Shown: in pieces, positions 36,380-47,073 of the stretch
Numbering within the stretch: position 1 is the first letter of the stretch
How the letters are laid out: every line of letters starts with the position of its first letter
NCBI RefSeq assembly: GCF_001399675.1
Contig: NZ_LJCO01000020.1
Span: 1 to 63,489 of the forward strand
Reading direction: 5' to 3'
Origin: Paenalicyclobacillus ferrooxydans
GTDB taxonomy: Bacteria; Bacillota; Bacilli; Alicyclobacillales; Alicyclobacillaceae
DNA length: 63,489 nt
Position numbers and translations under genes: made by a program
Notes under the pieces: model-generated
The model's database searches: none
Seen by the model: only the letters and a program-made list of their open reading frames with translations
Told to the model about the DNA's origin: nothing

Positions 36380-36934
36380 CTATATGTTTAGATTATCGAA
36401 TTCAATCAGTCTCCTGCTCGCTGCGAAGAACGCTCCTTCATCGCGGCTGTCGAGTGCATCATCGACATCCTTCATCAACCGTGACCGTTCATAGGAATGA
36501 GTGAGTTGATCAATCAGCCATTCTGCCTGCATCGAAACCATTTCACGAACGGCAGGCTCAAGCTCTGATGAGGTTGTCTCTTCAAGAACGGCCGTGTATG
36601 CCGAACTGCTCGCCCGGTCTTTAAAGTAGAGTCCAATGTAGACATCGTCGTCAGGATGTTGGTACAGATCCAGAAAGGCTTGCTCCACGTCTGTGGAAAC
36701 CGGCTTGTTCCGGCGGTAGTAGCGGAACGGAGCCACCTGAACACAGTTGGATGATACGACGATGACGCGCGGCAGATGCCTGAAATTCTCTACAAAATGC
36801 ACTCGGCGCAAGACGTTTTCACGAGTCATGATGTAGCGCATGAGCATCTCGGCTTCGCGGCTTTGCAGTTGGTAATTGGCCAGGAACCATCGCAGAAAGT
36901 GTCGCTTCTCGGCAACATTAATCGTACCGCTCAT
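36380..36934 (-). CDS. ypiB: YpiB family protein (UPF0302)
   Basis: 184 residues. EKRHFLRWFLANYQLQSREA, LPRVIVVSSNC and the C-terminal RLMKDVDDALDSRDEGAFF are UPF0302/YpiB blocks. It is a cytosolic protein of unknown function. The ATG at 36934 has GGGAGGAGA about nine bases upstream; the frame extends 31 codons further. The following genes on the strand (YpiF-like, qcr) are in B. subtilis order. Confidence 0.87.
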   Translation of the reverse strand: MSGTINVAEKRHFLRWFLANYQLQSREAEMLMRYIMTRENVLRRVHFVENFRHLPRVIVVSSNCVQVAPFRYYRRNKPVSTDVEQAFLDLYQHPDDDVYIGLYFKDRASSSAYTAVLEETTSSELEPAVREMVSMQAEWLIDQLTHSYERSRLMKDVDDALDSRDEGAFFAASRRLIEFDNLNI

Positions 36935-37113
36935 AGCCGTCTCCTCCCTGACTGGCTGTCGCCAAATCGAATGTATTTCCCCTCGCGCCAAAGTCAAAAA
37001 ATACTGAAACCAATTGTGATTGATCATATTCGAGCGACCTGGGAAGTTTTCCTGCCATAATCATTAGGAAAATTCGGTATTTTGTTTCTTTTCATCTCAC
37101 CCCTCTTGCATCC

Positions 37114-38511
37114 TCAGCTTGACATGGTGTCTGTTGCGGTACCACTTGTGTCATGGAACTGGGACTCCCATTCCATCAGTGTCCGTTCGACGTTGCCTGG
37201 GATGGGTGTTTGACTGCAGGACTGCATGTACTGCAACCACTTCGTCACCGATTTCCCAACGCCGAGTGCATGTATGACACTGTCCCTTGTCAAACGATAG
37301 ACTTGTAAAGGTCCACCTTGTTTGAGTTCTGACAGCGCAGCGATTTCTGCGATAATGGCAGGCTCGGCACTTGCGGCGAAGATTTCGAAGTTCGGCTGTA
37401 CAATGACGACTCTCCGCGGGTCGGGTTGTGACTCGGATGCTGCTGCAACAGCTCCTTTTGTTAGCAATTGTTGACCAAGTTTTGTCGTTTGAAACCATAG
37501 CTTTTGGTTTTCATCTTCTCCGAGTCGAATGATACCCAGGTAACAGAGCATATTCAGGATTCTCAGTCTCCATACGCTCTCTCTTGTGTCGTAGTAGTAT
37601 TCGCACACAAGTTCACCACAGGTATCAAGAAAACTGTCGGAAGCCAGCCACCGGTTTTGGGGCGCGAGTAACATCATGCGAACAATCTGCGGGAGCCGAG
37701 GGATTGGACGGCGATAGGAACTAATGTAAAACTGGACCAACGATTTCTGCCGCGCCGCTTGGGTTTGCATCTGCCACTCTTCCGCTCTGTCCGTCGTGCG
37801 CAAGAGCCCATCCCGGCCTTCTTCGATGAGATGGTTTGCGTAGGCGTAATCGTAGATGAGCGCAAACCGGTCTGGATAGTCGTAAAAGCGCCGACCATAG
37901 CCAAATCTCCATCCACCTTCAAGTGGAGTTTCGGAAACCTCAAAGATCTGGAGGATTCTCTCCAGGTGTCGCTTGTACATGCTCCCCCCCGTCGTCAACT
38001 GGACATCGTGGCGTGAGAGGTACTGCAGGAACAGATCGAGATCGCGTTGCAAGGCATAGTCAGCCTCTTGATACGTGAGCGGTCCCGAGTCGGACTGCTC
38101 CATGACAGCATAGAACACCTGAACGGTTTCTTCTTGCATGACCTCATGTATTTCCTTCGGCAGGCAGTATTGTAGTCTGCCAGACTCCCGTGTCGTCGGG
38201 AAGATAAAGCCGCGAATGACCCCATCGTCTACCCCAGGCCGACCATCACTCGAACTCCGTCGAAACATCCCTGTGAGCTCTTCTGCGGAGTATAATCCGC
38301 GCGTTTCCAGCCCAAGACGCAGGAATCCTTCCGGATTGCCTTCTTTCCATCGTTTCAGTTCATCCCGAAGGAATTTCTTCGACCGAAACAGGTACAGGAG
38401 TTCCTGCATCAATGCAAGCTTGGAGTGTCTCGAGCAGGTTAGTTCATACGTGTCGGCTATGGACCTCAGTGTCGCAATATCTGCGTTGCTGAGGCATTCG
38501 GCTAGGTTCAT
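37114..38511 (-). CDS. Helicase-associated protein, partner of XPB
   Basis: 465 residues. The N-terminal half is helical (TYELTCSRHSKLALMQELL); the C-terminal part has RVVIVQPNFEIFAASAEPAI and VYRLTRDSVIHALGVGKSV, a Helicase_C_3-type domain. The layout is that of actinobacterial genes (Rv0862c-like) next to the XPB gene. It starts 14 bases after the XPB stop with GAGAGGATG before the ATG, so it is one operon with XPB. Probably a regulator or DNA-binding partner of the helicase; no nuclease motif was seen. Confidence 0.72.
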   Translation of the reverse strand: MNLAECLSNADIATLRSIADTYELTCSRHSKLALMQELLYLFRSKKFLRDELKRWKEGNPEGFLRLGLETRGLYSAEELTGMFRRSSSDGRPGVDDGVIRGFIFPTTRESGRLQYCLPKEIHEVMQEETVQVFYAVMEQSDSGPLTYQEADYALQRDLDLFLQYLSRHDVQLTTGGSMYKRHLERILQIFEVSETPLEGGWRFGYGRRFYDYPDRFALIYDYAYANHLIEEGRDGLLRTTDRAEEWQMQTQAARQKSLVQFYISSYRRPIPRLPQIVRMMLLAPQNRWLASDSFLDTCGELVCEYYYDTRESVWRLRILNMLCYLGIIRLGEDENQKLWFQTTKLGQQLLTKGAVAAASESQPDPRRVVIVQPNFEIFAASAEPAIIAEIAALSELKQGGPLQVYRLTRDSVIHALGVGKSVTKWLQYMQSCSQTPIPGNVERTLMEWESQFHDTSGTATDTMSS

Positions 38512-38525
38512 GGGAAATCATCCTC

Positions 38526-40169
38526 TCAGGCGGTGTGGTTTTCAGAGATGGACGGACCATCGACAACTTCGTAGTGATAGCCTTGTTCAACCAGAAACAG
38601 ACTTCGGTGGCGAGACATTTCAGTTTCAACAGAATCGCTTGCGACAAGACTGTAGAAAACTCCCGGCCCCGAATCGGGACGAAGCAGTCGTCCGAGCCGC
38701 TGTGCTTCCTCCTGACGCGAACCGTACAGTCCTGATAACTGCACAATCACCGAGGCACAGGGTATGTCGACTGACATGTTCGCGACGCGGGACAGGACGA
38801 GCCGCCGAATCGCGCCGCTTCGAAACGCCGAAAATAAGCGTTCGCGTTCAGACAACGGTGTCTTTCCAGTGATAACCGGACAGTTTAGCAGTTGTGCGGC
38901 CTCATCCAGTTGCTCGAGATAGTGTCCGATGACGAGTATCGGATCCTTGGGATGGAGGTCCACTAAATCAGTAAGTGCACTCAACTTGGTACGGCTTTGT
39001 GCCGCAACCCGATGCCTGCTTTTTTTGTCTGCTTGCTCGTATTCCCCGCGCTCACTCTCCGACATCGAAACCCGTACCTCAACACAGCGAACGTGTGCCA
39101 AATACCCTTGACGTTCGAGCTCTTTCCACTCTGCTTCATAGCACTTTGGTCCAATCAGACTAAAAACATCCGTCTCGGCACCATCTTCACGCACTAGCGT
39201 TGCAGTCAGCCCCAGTCGCCGCGCGCTCTGCATATCCGCAGCAAGGCGAAACAATGGTGCTGGGAGCATGTGGACCTCATCGTAAATCACGAGTCCCCAC
39301 GGATGGCTCGAGAGTGCCTCGAGATGGCGTCTCGTTCCAGACTGACTGGATGAGGCAACGCGCGGATACGTTGCAATGGTCACCGGCCCAAGGCGCCCCG
39401 TCTCGCGGTACACGGATACGTCTCCCGTGCAAATGGTTGTTTTTCCAAGTAGTTCTTGCCGCCACTGACTCCCGGCAGTATCCGACGGTGTCAAGATGAG
39501 TGTGTCTACAGCAAGTTCTACCATCGCAGCAATTCCAACCAGTGTTTTTCCAGCACCGCATGGCAATACGACGACCCCGCTCTGCCCTGTCTCGTCCGAC
39601 AGAAAGCTCTCTACGGCTGCTTGCTGGTAGGGGCGCAATGAGACGCCTTCGTTCCATGCAAGTGATATCGCAGAAGCTTGTTGGTAACCAAGCTCGTCCA
39701 CACAGGGGAAGCCTTTATGCGCAAGCGTCTGTTTGAGCGAGGCGCGAACAGCATGGGGAAAAACCCATCGCCAGGCTTTTGTCCGTTTGGCGGGTTTTGG
39801 CAAATCGCAAGATGCAACAATGGCATCCAGGTCCTCCTGTTCGGCCTGCAGTCGAAAGTGCGATTCATCATGTGCTACCAAACGGATTCGTCCCCAGCGT
39901 CCCATGTCGGAAACAATTCGCTCCTGGACATCAAATGGGATACCGTGGTCCGAGTGTGTGCGCAGGACATCAAGAACGGCACGAGGAGACCATCCTCGGG
40001 CTGCAGCTTGCCACAGCGTGAGACTGGTGATCCGGTACATGTGAAGCGGATCGGCGCGGAATACAAGATCTGAGAAGTGAAGCAGCTGTTCCCGCGTTTG
40101 CTCATAATGAGGAGCAAGGGAGTCAGCTACAATCGTGCCGTCTGATTGAACAACCAGTGTTGAAAGCAT
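38526..40169 (-). CDS. XPB/Ssl2-type DNA repair helicase
   Basis: 547 residues. The N-terminal domain (LVVQSDGTIVADSLAPHYEQ, YRITSLTLWQAAARGWSP) is followed by SF2 helicase motifs: LRPYQQAAVESFL, LPCGAGKTLVGIAAM (Walker A), VIYDEVHMLPA (DEVH), LGLTATLVREDG (with the RED motif of XPB), and the C-terminal QEEAQRLGRLLRPDSG (motif VI). XPB-type helicases melt or translocate DNA in repair and transcription and are uncommon in Bacilli. The ATG at 40169 has GAGGGA upstream. It lies between tyrA and ypiB, where B. subtilis has aroE and ypiA, so it looks inserted. Confidence 0.88.
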   Translation of the reverse strand: MLSTLVVQSDGTIVADSLAPHYEQTREQLLHFSDLVFRADPLHMYRITSLTLWQAAARGWSPRAVLDVLRTHSDHGIPFDVQERIVSDMGRWGRIRLVAHDESHFRLQAEQEDLDAIVASCDLPKPAKRTKAWRWVFPHAVRASLKQTLAHKGFPCVDELGYQQASAISLAWNEGVSLRPYQQAAVESFLSDETGQSGVVVLPCGAGKTLVGIAAMVELAVDTLILTPSDTAGSQWRQELLGKTTICTGDVSVYRETGRLGPVTIATYPRVASSSQSGTRRHLEALSSHPWGLVIYDEVHMLPAPLFRLAADMQSARRLGLTATLVREDGAETDVFSLIGPKCYEAEWKELERQGYLAHVRCVEVRVSMSESERGEYEQADKKSRHRVAAQSRTKLSALTDLVDLHPKDPILVIGHYLEQLDEAAQLLNCPVITGKTPLSERERLFSAFRSGAIRRLVLSRVANMSVDIPCASVIVQLSGLYGSRQEEAQRLGRLLRPDSGPGVFYSLVASDSVETEMSRHRSLFLVEQGYHYEVVDGPSISENHTA

Positions 40170-40302
40170 GCTGGATCCCTCACACATCGCTAGATTCAGG
40201 TCTGTCGTTGGTGCCTCTATTAATTCTCAGTATGAGTTAATTTCGCAAGGGGTATTCATCTTATGCAATAGAGAGATTGGCGAATTGTGGATCTGGTCGA
40301 GG

Positions 40303-40334
40303 AAAAAAAAGGGAACCTGTCAGAGACAGATTCC
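40303..40334 (-). terminator. Terminator of the aro-trp-tyrA operon
   Basis: On the minus strand GGAATCTGTC and GACAGGTTCC form a ten-base-pair stem (one G-T pair) with a TCT loop, followed by C and eight T. A second hairpin overlaps the tyrA stop at 40447-40478 (TGTCAAGTG ... CACTTGACG). Confidence 0.88.
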
Positions 40335-40467
40335 GAAGTGTTTTGCTAGGAGTGGAGAGAAATCAGACATAACACCCTTCAACATGAAGAATAACCGTTG
40401 ATGGAAGCGCTGTCAAGACGAAATTTTCAGATTCTATAGACCGCAAAATGTCAAGTGCAACACGTCG

Positions 40468-41328
40468 TTACACTTGACGCTTTGTCCATCGGTCCTTCGC
40501 CTGTTTTGCCTGTTCCAGTATGCTTGCGAGTCCTTGTTCGTCTCTTTGGTGGAGTACCTTTTGAAGGACTTCGAGCGTTTCTTGTGCTCGCTCCAAGTAG
40601 GAGAGCACCGATTCTCGATTGGCCATCAGGGTTGGCACCCAAAACGCGTGGCCAGACGCACTGAGTCTTGTTACATCGCGAAACCCTGGTCCTGTGAACC
40701 CGGGCCACGTTTGACCGCCAGTCTCCTGAAGTCCCCCGTCCGCCGCCAGCATAGCTGCGACAGACATCAGATGGTTACCATGACTTACCGCCGCCATCGC
40801 TGCGTCATGTTCTGCTGCGTTGTCTGCCCATTCGATTTTTGCACTGAGACCAGCCAGCCATTCTGTCAGAAGTCCAGAGGTGTCCCAGTCCCGAAGCAGA
40901 ATCCAGGGTTGCTGTTCAAACAGTGAACGGATGCCAGCCATCGGTCCCTGCCCCGCTGTTCCCGCCATGGGATGTGTTGGCACAAACGTATCTGTTAATC
41001 CTCTTTGCAAGGCTTCGTCGCAGATGGGGACTTTCACGCTGCATACATCCATCACCAATGCCGCATGCTCTGATGCGGGTACAAGTAGTGCGCAAGCTGC
41101 TTGGACTGGAATGGCCAAAACCGCCAAGTCGTATTGCTCGTTCGGGAGTTCTGCAAACACCTGGTGAAAGGTCTTGGTTTCAACTGCAAGGTCGCGGTGA
41201 CGGCGTGAAGTATCCACGCCGTCCACCACCGTGTCGGGATAGTGATCTGTGATAGCGAGTGCCATCGAAGTCCCAATCAGACCACAACCAATGATCAGTA
41301 CGCGTCTCGGATGCACAGGTGTTGTCAT
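40468..41328 (-). CDS. tyrA: Prephenate dehydrogenase
   Basis: 286 residues. VLIIGCGLIGTSMALAI is the NAD site, then SVKVPICDEALQ, FVPTHPMAGTAGQGP and AAVSHGNHLMSVAAML. It makes 4-hydroxyphenylpyruvate for tyrosine. The ACT domain that many Bacilli have at the C terminus is absent: the protein ends about 20 residues after the helical domain. It starts directly after the aroF stop without a clear ribosome site. It is the last gene of the operon. Confidence 0.92.
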   Translation of the reverse strand: MTTPVHPRRVLIIGCGLIGTSMALAITDHYPDTVVDGVDTSRRHRDLAVETKTFHQVFAELPNEQYDLAVLAIPVQAACALLVPASEHAALVMDVCSVKVPICDEALQRGLTDTFVPTHPMAGTAGQGPMAGIRSLFEQQPWILLRDWDTSGLLTEWLAGLSAKIEWADNAAEHDAAMAAVSHGNHLMSVAAMLAADGGLQETGGQTWPGFTGPGFRDVTRLSASGHAFWVPTLMANRESVLSYLERAQETLEVLQKVLHQRDEQGLASILEQAKQAKDRWTKRQV

Positions 41329-42366
41329 TTACGAGTGTCTCGACAGCGCTCCAGCAGTCTCCGGCTCCATGGCAGCTGAAATCCGGCGAATCTCAGACAT
41401 CAGTTGCTCGAAGTTCTCCATCGTCAGCGACTGGTCGCCATCTGAGAGTGCTTCTTTCGGGTTTTGATGCACTTCGACAATGAGACCGTTGGCGCCTGCC
41501 GCGATTCCTGCCCTGGCCATCGCCGTAACATACCGCCAGTTGCCGACACCATGACTGGGGTCTACAAGCACGGGCAAATGTGACAAGTACTGCACAACGG
41601 GAACTGCATTCAGGTCAAGGGTGTTTCGGGTATATGTCTCAAACGTACGGATTCCGCGCTCACACAGAATGACATTCGGATTGCCGCCTGCAAGGACGTA
41701 CTCTGCAGCCATCAACCATTCCTCAATGGTAGCGGACAGGCCACGTTTTAAAAGAACCGGTTTGGTTGAGCGGCCAACTGCTTTTAACAATGTGTAGTTC
41801 TGCATATTACGGGCACCAATCTGCAAAACGTCCACATACGATTCCATCATCGGCAACAGTTCGGCATCCATAATCTCGGTCACAACAGGCAGACCGGTTT
41901 CCTCTCTGGCCATCGCGAGGTATTTCAGCCCTTCCTCGCCGAGACCTTGGAAGGAGTACGGCGATGTCCGCGGCTTGAAAGCGCCGCCGCGTAACAATTG
42001 TCCACCGGCGCGTTTCACCATGTGCGCAGCCTCGATGATCTGCTCACGGGATTCGACGGAGCACGGACCCGCAATAACAACAGGGGCACCGCCGCCAATG
42101 ATGCTGTTTCCGACTTGAACGAGCGTATCTTGTGGGTGGAATGCCCTGCTCGCGAGCTTGAACGGATTACTGACCACAACCACTTTTTCTACACCAGCAA
42201 GCGCTTCGAGCGGGAGTTCGCGGACACGGTCTTTTGGGCCAATGACACCAACAATCGTCTTTTCGGCACCCTCTGAAACGTGTGCGCTTAAGCCTTTACT
42301 CTCCAGTAGTTCCACGACGCCCTGCACCTCTTCCACGGTTGCTCCCTCTTTCATGACTACAATCAC
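41329..42366 (-). CDS. aroF: 3-deoxy-7-phosphoheptulonate synthase
   Basis: 345 residues, DAHP synthase of the AroA(beta)/KDO8P type. An N-terminal ferredoxin-like regulatory domain (about 1-70) leads to [39 protein letters not shown] and [13 protein letters not shown], with metal Cys, His and Glu in the barrel. It makes the first step of the shikimate pathway. GTG 42366 has GGAGTGGGGAG upstream. B. subtilis has hisC at this point between trpA and tyrA. Confidence 0.94.
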   Translation of the reverse strand: MIVVMKEGATVEEVQGVVELLESKGLSAHVSEGAEKTIVGVIGPKDRVRELPLEALAGVEKVVVVSNPFKLASRAFHPQDTLVQVGNSIIGGGAPVVIAGPCSVESREQIIEAAHMVKRAGGQLLRGGAFKPRTSPYSFQGLGEEGLKYLAMAREETGLPVVTEIMDAELLPMMESYVDVLQIGARNMQNYTLLKAVGRSTKPVLLKRGLSATIEEWLMAAEYVLAGGNPNVILCERGIRTFETYTRNTLDLNAVPVVQYLSHLPVLVDPSHGVGNWRYVTAMARAGIAAGANGLIVEVHQNPKEALSDGDQSLTMENFEQLMSEIRRISAAMEPETAGALSRHS

Positions 42367-42384
42367 GTCTCCCCACTCCTTCTC

Positions 42385-43215
42385 TCATGATTTAGCACTT
42401 ACGTCTGAAATTGCATCTGTCAATTCCTTCGTAAACTGGCTCACACCATCTATGGCAAGTGCGTATCTCTCTGTCTGGTCTGGCGCTTCGAGTGATTCTT
42501 CGATCCGCCGCACATAGGCGCTTCCAACAATGACACCATCTGCAAACCCTGCGATGAACCGAGCCTGAGGAGCACCGCTGACGCCGAACCCTACCGCAAT
42601 GGGAAGACGAGTGTACGACCGGGCGAGCCTCACAAGATCCTGGACCCGCTCGGACATTTTCGCTCGCTCGCCTGTGACCCCGAGTGACGAGACGCAGTAC
42701 ACAAATCCTCTGGCTTCCTCACAGATTTTGGCGATCCGCTCCTCTGAACTCGTTGGCGCAACGAGCGGGATCAATTCAATGCCTTGTCGGTCAGCAACTT
42801 GCCGCACCAGTGCACTCTCTTCAAACGGGAGGTCCGGTATAATCACGCCGTCCGCCCCAGAACTCACTGCGTCGGCAAAGAAACGGTCGATGCCGTACTG
42901 CAGGAGTGGATTGAAATACGAGAAAAGTACGAGTCCCTTATCGGTGTCTCGGCGTAAGCGACTTGTCATCTCGAAAACGTGGGGAAACTGAAAGCCAGCG
43001 CGCAGGCTGCGCACTGCAGAGGCTTGAATCACAGGCCCATCTGCTAATGGATCAGAGTATGGGGCCCCTATCTCGACGATGTCGGCACCTGTCCTGAGGA
43101 CTGTCCGAAACAACTCCAGAGAGGTGTCGAAATCGGGATCGCCCGTATTGAGAAACGGAATCAGTGCAGCAGCTCTGGCGGTTTGCCTCTCAAATGCAGA
43201 TTTAATTCTCGTCAT
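42385..43215 (-). CDS. trpA: Tryptophan synthase alpha subunit
   Basis: 276 residues, TIM barrel. [40 protein letters not shown] (catalytic Glu), [12 protein letters not shown] (catalytic Asp) and [13 protein letters not shown] are typical. It splits indole-3-glycerol phosphate to indole. It overlaps trpB by 14 bases, and GGAGGGG lies inside the trpB end. Confidence 0.95.
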   Translation of the reverse strand: MTRIKSAFERQTARAAALIPFLNTGDPDFDTSLELFRTVLRTGADIVEIGAPYSDPLADGPVIQASAVRSLRAGFQFPHVFEMTSRLRRDTDKGLVLFSYFNPLLQYGIDRFFADAVSSGADGVIIPDLPFEESALVRQVADRQGIELIPLVAPTSSEERIAKICEEARGFVYCVSSLGVTGERAKMSERVQDLVRLARSYTRLPIAVGFGVSGAPQARFIAGFADGVIVGSAYVRRIEESLEAPDQTERYALAIDGVSQFTKELTDAISDVSAKS

Positions 43216-44416
43216 CGACGACCCCTCCTGTCATTCGCGCAATCTGCTCCACATCTTTATCTCCGCGACCCGATAGGCAGATGACCAGAGATTCATCCGG
43301 TGACATCTCACGTGCTGTCTTCTGTGCCTGTGCTACGGCATGTGCGCTTTCAAGTGCCGGAATAATTCCTTCTGTTTTCGACAGGAGATAAAACGCTTCA
43401 AGTGCTTCATCGTCCGTAATTGGCACGTATTGTGCCCGTCCGCTTGCATGGAGATAACTGTGCTCAGGTCCAATCCCCGGATAGTCGAGGCCTGCAGAAA
43501 TGGAGTGCGCAGGTGTAACTTGCCCGAACTCATCTTGCAATAGGTACATCATGGATCCGTGCAGGACGCCAGGCGTGCCCTTTCCGATACTGGCTGCATG
43601 GAGTCCAGATTCCAACCCCTTACCAGCTGCCTCTACACCAATCAGGCGTACGGATTCGTCAGCCACAAACGGGTAGAACATTCCCATTGCATTGCTGCCA
43701 CCACCAACGCACGCGATCACAGTGTGTGGCAATCGACCTTCCAAATCCAGCATCTGCTGTCTTGTTTCATCTCCAATAATCCTTTGAAAATCGCGCACAA
43801 TCCGCGGATACGGATGCGGTCCAACAACAGAGCCGATGATGTAGTAGGTGTCTTCGACGTGCTCGACCCAGTGGCGGATGGCTTCGTTTGTTGCATCCTT
43901 CAAGGTTTTCGTCCCTGACGTAGCCGGCACAACCTCAGCGCCGAGCATACGCATGCGAAACACGTTCAAAGCTTGCCGTTCCATATCCTCTTCGCCCATA
44001 AAGACAGTGCACTCCAGCCCAAACCTCGCCGCCACCGTAGCCGTGGCAACCCCGTGTTGGCCTGCTCCCGTTTCCGCAATGACACGTTTTTTGCCCATGC
44101 GCATCGCGAGCAGCGCTTGACCGATGGTGTTGTTGATTTTATGTGCTCCTGTGTGATTCAGGTCTTCCCGTTTGAGATACACCTTGGCCCCGCCGACATG
44201 CTCGGTGAACCGCTCGGCGAAGTAGAGCGGCGTTGGTCGTCCAGAGTAGCTTTTCAGGTAGTAGGCCAGTTCATCTTGAAACGACTTGTTGGCGGTGAAA
44301 CGTTCATATGCCTGTTCGAGTTCGGCCAATGCAGACATTAAAGTCTCCGGTACATAACGGCCTCCAAAATCTCCAAATCGCCCATTCTTATCGGGCAGCT
44401 GTGTGGTTGTTTTCAT
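43202..44416 (-). CDS. trpB: Tryptophan synthase beta subunit
   Basis: 404 residues, PLP enzyme. [40 protein letters not shown] (the PLP Lys in HKIN), [14 protein letters not shown] and [15 protein letters not shown] are diagnostic. It joins indole and serine. It overlaps trpF by 29 bases, with GTGAGG just before the ATG. Confidence 0.96.
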   Translation of the reverse strand: MKTTTQLPDKNGRFGDFGGRYVPETLMSALAELEQAYERFTANKSFQDELAYYLKSYSGRPTPLYFAERFTEHVGGAKVYLKREDLNHTGAHKINNTIGQALLAMRMGKKRVIAETGAGQHGVATATVAARFGLECTVFMGEEDMERQALNVFRMRMLGAEVVPATSGTKTLKDATNEAIRHWVEHVEDTYYIIGSVVGPHPYPRIVRDFQRIIGDETRQQMLDLEGRLPHTVIACVGGGSNAMGMFYPFVADESVRLIGVEAAGKGLESGLHAASIGKGTPGVLHGSMMYLLQDEFGQVTPAHSISAGLDYPGIGPEHSYLHASGRAQYVPITDDEALEAFYLLSKTEGIIPALESAHAVAQAQKTAREMSPDESLVICLSGRGDKDVEQIARMTGGVVDDEN

Positions 44417-45080
44417 AGTGCCTCACCGCCTCACGCATAGCTTCTATTTGTTGGTTGGATTTGCGCCCGTTTTCCTCTACGCCAGAAGAGACGTCGAGAC
44501 CGAACGGCTGATAGGTGTCAAGTAATGTCGCTGCGTTGTCCGGGCGGATTCCACCAGCAACCCAGATGGGAACTACAAGATTAGACTTCATCTGTTCATT
44601 GAGCTCTGAAAGCTTGGACCAATCAAATGAGACGCCGTGTCCCCCTGTGACTGACTTGCCAGCGTCCTTCGGCGGCGCCGCATCGAGCAGAATGGCATCC
44701 ACGTGAGGTGCATAAGTCTCTATGGTCTGGACAAGACCGTCTGTGTTTTCTTCTCTGTGGACAGATAGGGATTTCCACACAGTCCAGCCCATGTCTTTCA
44801 GGGTCTCGCAAGTTTCTATCGATTCATTTCCATGTAACTGTATCACGTCGAGCCTAGCAGTTCGTGCGGTATCGATCACGCGCTCGAGCAGTTCGTTCAC
44901 GAATACACCGACTTTTTTGCAACTGTCATCGATATGTTTTCCCATCTCTGCGGCGTCCGCCGCTGTGACACAACGCCTGCTCTCTGGGACAAAAATGAAT
45001 CCGACATGTGTAATTTCAGGGTGCCGGGTGAATGACAGGTCATCACCCGGTCGCATCCCGCAAATCTTCAACTGTACCAT
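44388..45080 (-). CDS. trpF: Phosphoribosylanthranilate isomerase
   Basis: 230 residues. [11 protein letters not shown] (catalytic Cys), [31 protein letters not shown] and [40 protein letters not shown] are typical. It isomerises phosphoribosylanthranilate. Its start shares one base with the trpC stop (TGATG). Confidence 0.94.
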   Translation of the reverse strand: MVQLKICGMRPGDDLSFTRHPEITHVGFIFVPESRRCVTAADAAEMGKHIDDSCKKVGVFVNELLERVIDTARTARLDVIQLHGNESIETCETLKDMGWTVWKSLSVHREENTDGLVQTIETYAPHVDAILLDAAPPKDAGKSVTGGHGVSFDWSKLSELNEQMKSNLVVPIWVAGGIRPDNAATLLDTYQPFGLDVSSGVEENGRKSNQQIEAMREAVRHYENNHTAAR

Positions 45081-45889
45081 CAGCTTTCCCCAATACCAAC
45101 ATGTGACTTTGCAACTTGAAGGCTTTGGAGTGCCTCCGCAATCGAGTTCCCTGTGCCGGCCCTCATCAGCGATTCTCCGACGAGGATTCCGGAAGCACCG
45201 CAGGCGGCCATCCGCATTGCATCCGCCGCACCGCCTATTCCGCTTTCTGCAAGTGTAGGAATCCCTGCCGGGACTAGGGGTATGAGGTGTTCTGACGTCT
45301 CAAGTCGGACTTCAAAGGTGGTCAGGTCACGGTTGTTTACCCCAATCACGGACGCATCTGCAGCGAGTGCTGCGTCAAGCTCGGCTTCCGAGTGGATCTC
45401 AATCAGTACATCCATGCCAAGACCTCTAGTGTACGTCGACAGCTCACGCAGCCTCGATGGTGAGAGAGCTGCACAGATGAGTAAGAGTGCATCTGCTCCC
45501 GCGTGATACGCTTCGTCCACTTGAACCTCGTCAATAATGAAGTCCTTGCGCAGCACCGGTATCGTTACAGACTGTCGAACACGCTCTAAAATCTCAGTAG
45601 AACCCATAAAGTACTGTGCGTCCGTCAACACAGAGATGCAAGAGGCCCCTGCACGTTCGTACGTAAGTCCAGTTTCCACCGGTTGAAAGTTCGGCTGGAT
45701 AAGTCCCTTCGACGGGCTTGCTTTCTTAACCTCCGCCACAACTGCAAGCGTTTTTGCGGATTGTATCTGGGTCGCGAAACCGCTTGGCGGCAGCGCCCGT
45801 TGGGCAGTTATCTGCGGGACCCGGTCTTTTAACACGGCGATCTCGTTTCGTTTTGTTGCCAGAATGCGTTCCAGAAAGTTTGAGCTCAT
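45080..45889 (-). CDS. trpC: Indole-3-glycerol phosphate synthase
   Basis: 269 residues. FLERILATKRNEIAVLK, VVAEVKKASPSKGLIQPNF, LRKDFIIDEVQVDEAYHAGA and IGVNNRDLTTFEV, AESGIGGAADAMRMA match TrpC throughout. It overlaps the trpD stop by four bases (ATGA). Confidence 0.95.
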   Translation of the reverse strand: MSSNFLERILATKRNEIAVLKDRVPQITAQRALPPSGFATQIQSAKTLAVVAEVKKASPSKGLIQPNFQPVETGLTYERAGASCISVLTDAQYFMGSTEILERVRQSVTIPVLRKDFIIDEVQVDEAYHAGADALLLICAALSPSRLRELSTYTRGLGMDVLIEIHSEAELDAALAADASVIGVNNRDLTTFEVRLETSEHLIPLVPAGIPTLAESGIGGAADAMRMAACGASGILVGESLMRAGTGNSIAEALQSLQVAKSHVGIGES

Positions 45890-46935
45890 TGGGCTACCTC
45901 TGCTTCTTCATGGTGGACTGCGTGTGTTGTGCGAACAAAGGAGTCAAGTTGTCTAAGGACACGCCCCGAATCAATGGCCTGCCCGGACAGCGCGACGCCT
46001 TCTCGAATGCTTTCGGCCTTTCCGCCCACGTACAAGACTGCGCCCGCGTTCAAGAGTACGATGTCTCGCTTCGGACCAGGTGAACCTGCAAATACCTCAC
46101 GCAGGATTTGCGCGTTCTGTTCGGCATTTCCGCCCACGACTTCTGAGATGGGCGCCCGCCGTAAACCGACATCTTCGGGTGTGATCTCAGTGATGCGCAC
46201 CTGGCCGTCTCTGACTTCAGCAATTTTGGTCGCACCCTGAATCGAGAGTTCATCGATACCGCCGCTGCCATGTACGACGAGGGCGTGTTTGGTTCCGAGC
46301 GCGCCGAGGGCCTCCGCGACTTTATCCACGAGCTCGGGCCGATAAACCCCGAGAACCTGTTTGGTGGCACCAGCGGGGTTGGTGAGCGGTCCAAGGATAT
46401 TGAAGATGGTTCGGAAACCAAGCTGTTTGCGAGGCTCCGCGGCGTGTTTCATTGCGGGATGAAAGGTCTGGGCGAACAGGAAGCACAGGTTTGTTTGATT
46501 GAGGCAAGCGACCGCTTCCATGTCATCAAGGTCAATGCGGGCTCCAAGAGCTGACAAAATGTCAGCGCTGCCGCTCTTACTCGAGACTGCACGGTTGCCG
46601 TGTTTTGCAATGGGGACTGAAACAGCAGATGCCACTAGAGCGGCTGCAGTTGAAATATTAAAGGTGTTGGCTCCGTCACCGCCGGTGCCGCACGTATCCA
46701 CCACGTCAAGTCCCGTGTCCACACGGAGACTGTTGGCACGCATGGCCCTCGCAAATCCGATAATTTCCTCAACGGACTCCCCGCGTACAGCCATTGCCGC
46801 TAACAGACCTGCAGTCTGTACAGCGGAGATTTCGCCAGCCATCAGGCGGTTCATAAAGGATTCTGCGGTTTCGACGGAGAGGGTTTCTCCACGAGATACC
46901 TGGTGCAATACATCTGAAACAAAACTCTGCATCAT
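45886..46935 (-). CDS. trpD: Anthranilate phosphoribosyltransferase
   Basis: 349 residues. VDTCGTGGDGANTFNISTAA (PRPP site), KHGNRAVSSKSGSADILSAL, GFRTIFNILGPLTNPAGATK are diagnostic. It is the first trp gene here, since trpE is not upstream. I chose ATG 46935, with GAGAGGAGAG before it; the 40-codon upstream extension has no site. The leader has TRAP-type NAG triplets, and the Shine-Dalgarno area itself (46936-46964) holds several more, so TRAP may block translation too. Confidence 0.94.
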   Translation of the reverse strand: MMQSFVSDVLHQVSRGETLSVETAESFMNRLMAGEISAVQTAGLLAAMAVRGESVEEIIGFARAMRANSLRVDTGLDVVDTCGTGGDGANTFNISTAAALVASAVSVPIAKHGNRAVSSKSGSADILSALGARIDLDDMEAVACLNQTNLCFLFAQTFHPAMKHAAEPRKQLGFRTIFNILGPLTNPAGATKQVLGVYRPELVDKVAEALGALGTKHALVVHGSGGIDELSIQGATKIAEVRDGQVRITEITPEDVGLRRAPISEVVGGNAEQNAQILREVFAGSPGPKRDIVLLNAGAVLYVGGKAESIREGVALSGQAIDSGRVLRQLDSFVRTTHAVHHEEAEVAQ

Positions 46936-47073
46936 CAATCTCTCCTCTCGGCTCACTCTGAGTCGAGGGGTTGACGGCCAACCACCGATAAACAAAAATA
47001 TCCACAGCATTGGAAAAATATCCAACGTGCGGATGGTGGCAATCCAGTAACACACATTACGGACCAGGCCCGT

